Shown: positions 63,411-64,000 of the stretch, one piece after another
How positions within the stretch are numbered: the first letter of the stretch is position 1
How the letters are laid out: each line of letters begins with the position of its first letter
Assembly (NCBI RefSeq): GCF_963678635.1
Contig: NC_087062.1
Coordinates: 77,811,200-77,875,199 of the forward strand
DNA length: 64,000 nucleotides
Reading direction: 5' to 3'
Source: Symsagittifera roscoffensis
Taxonomy: Eukaryota; Xenacoelomorpha; Acoela; Convolutidae
Notes under the pieces: model-generated
Seen by the model: the letters and a program-made list of their open reading frames with translations, nothing else
Told to the model about the DNA's origin: nothing
Databases searched by the model: none
Position numbers and translations under genes: made by a program

Positions 63411-64000
63411 CTTTTTTAGCCGAGCCTAGACAGTTTCCGAGGAACTTTATTGAAGAAGAAGCTGCAAAATTTATGGCAAAAAGCCAATGAACCAGTATCT
63501 TAGACAGCTCGGAAATATCAGTTGACCAAAAAAATTTAGAAAAAGGATGATCGCCGGCCCTGATTTTAAGCATACGATGAAAGATTGAATGAAAACAATA
63601 ACCATTTCATCAGCAAATCATTTAAAACCATATATCCCAGCAAAACCATTTTTCCGAAACAACGCGGAGCGCTTTCAGCATACAGCTTAACTGTTGTGTT
63701 TTCCTTAGTCCGCAGCGGCGGCAATTTAGTCTTTGACACTACTTTAAGACATCTAAAGGTGCATACGCCACAACTATTTTACTTTTATGAGAGAGAAGCG
63801 CCAAAAACTCAATTTTTGGTCAAAAATTTCCAAAAATTGCCCCAAGAACAGATTTTCCTATCAAAGCAGATAAATCGATTGAGGTTTGTGAAACAGATTA
63901 CTTGTTGTTTTGACAAAAAAAACCTCGAGACCAAGTGAGGGGCAGTAAACTCTCCGCTTCTATACTAACAGTGTTTTCCAAGTAAGGCACAGATTTTTTT
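63411..64000. other. Intergenic DNA, possible hAT-MITE debris
   Basis: GCGCC, CAATTTTTGGTCAAAAATTTCC and similar phrases near 63805-63850 recall the hAT-like family but are too weak to call. The 117-codon open frame at 63585-63938 has no recognised motif. Confidence 0.3.

Overview
The window is animal nuclear DNA. It is AT-rich, with a split gene using short GT-AG introns, long stretches of decayed repeats, and two very large Ty3/Gypsy-type LTR retroelements, one inserted inside the other. The only recognisable host gene is the 5' part of a Patched-related membrane protein gene on the minus strand (672-2111), which runs off the left edge. This suggests an invertebrate; I cannot name the phylum from sequence alone.

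Layout. 1-2111: Patched-related exons. 2112-19361: intergenic DNA with repeat debris. It holds a Merlin/IS1595-like transposase remnant, a 0.9-kb inverted-repeat element, hAT-like non-autonomous elements (one carrying a 960-bp internal tandem duplication), several degenerate tandem arrays, and long stretches where I see nothing. 19362-61294: an env-bearing LTR element on the minus strand (the 'outer' element). It has 410-bp LTRs (19366-19775 and 60881-61290), a GGAT target-site duplication and about 18.9 kb of its own sequence. 25268-48243: a 22,976-bp LTR element on the plus strand (the 'inner' element) inserted into the outer element's env gene. 61295-64000: more repeats, including a MITE inserted in a diverged tandem repeat.

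The inner element looks young. Its two 882-bp LTRs match wherever I compared them, and it has two uninterrupted giant ORFs. ORF1 (2936 aa) is a fused Gag-protease-RT-RNase H-integrase polyprotein with unfamiliar inserts and a C-terminal domain that I read as a TARG1/Poa1-like macro domain. ORF2 (2959 aa) is mostly unrecognised but has a complete SGNH/GDSL hydrolase domain, a second degenerate SGNH-like domain, and a SUMO-interacting-type motif near its end. The 2.5-kb leader holds a roughly 54-unit CTTGGGACA minisatellite and repeated G6 tracts. A hexamer, CTTGAG (more broadly CTWGAG), recurs throughout the element on the sense strand, in coding and non-coding parts alike. A splice donor in the LTR and an acceptor just before ORF2 would give ORF2 its own mRNA.

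The outer element is older (5 differences between its LTRs) and its genes are broken by stops and frameshifts. In order it carries two small 5' ORFs, gag, protease, RT-RNase H-integrase, a membrane/proline-rich accessory region, an env-like glycoprotein and a roughly 600-codon accessory ORF after env. Three of its gene junctions overlap as ATGA or TAATG, which suggests coupled translation.
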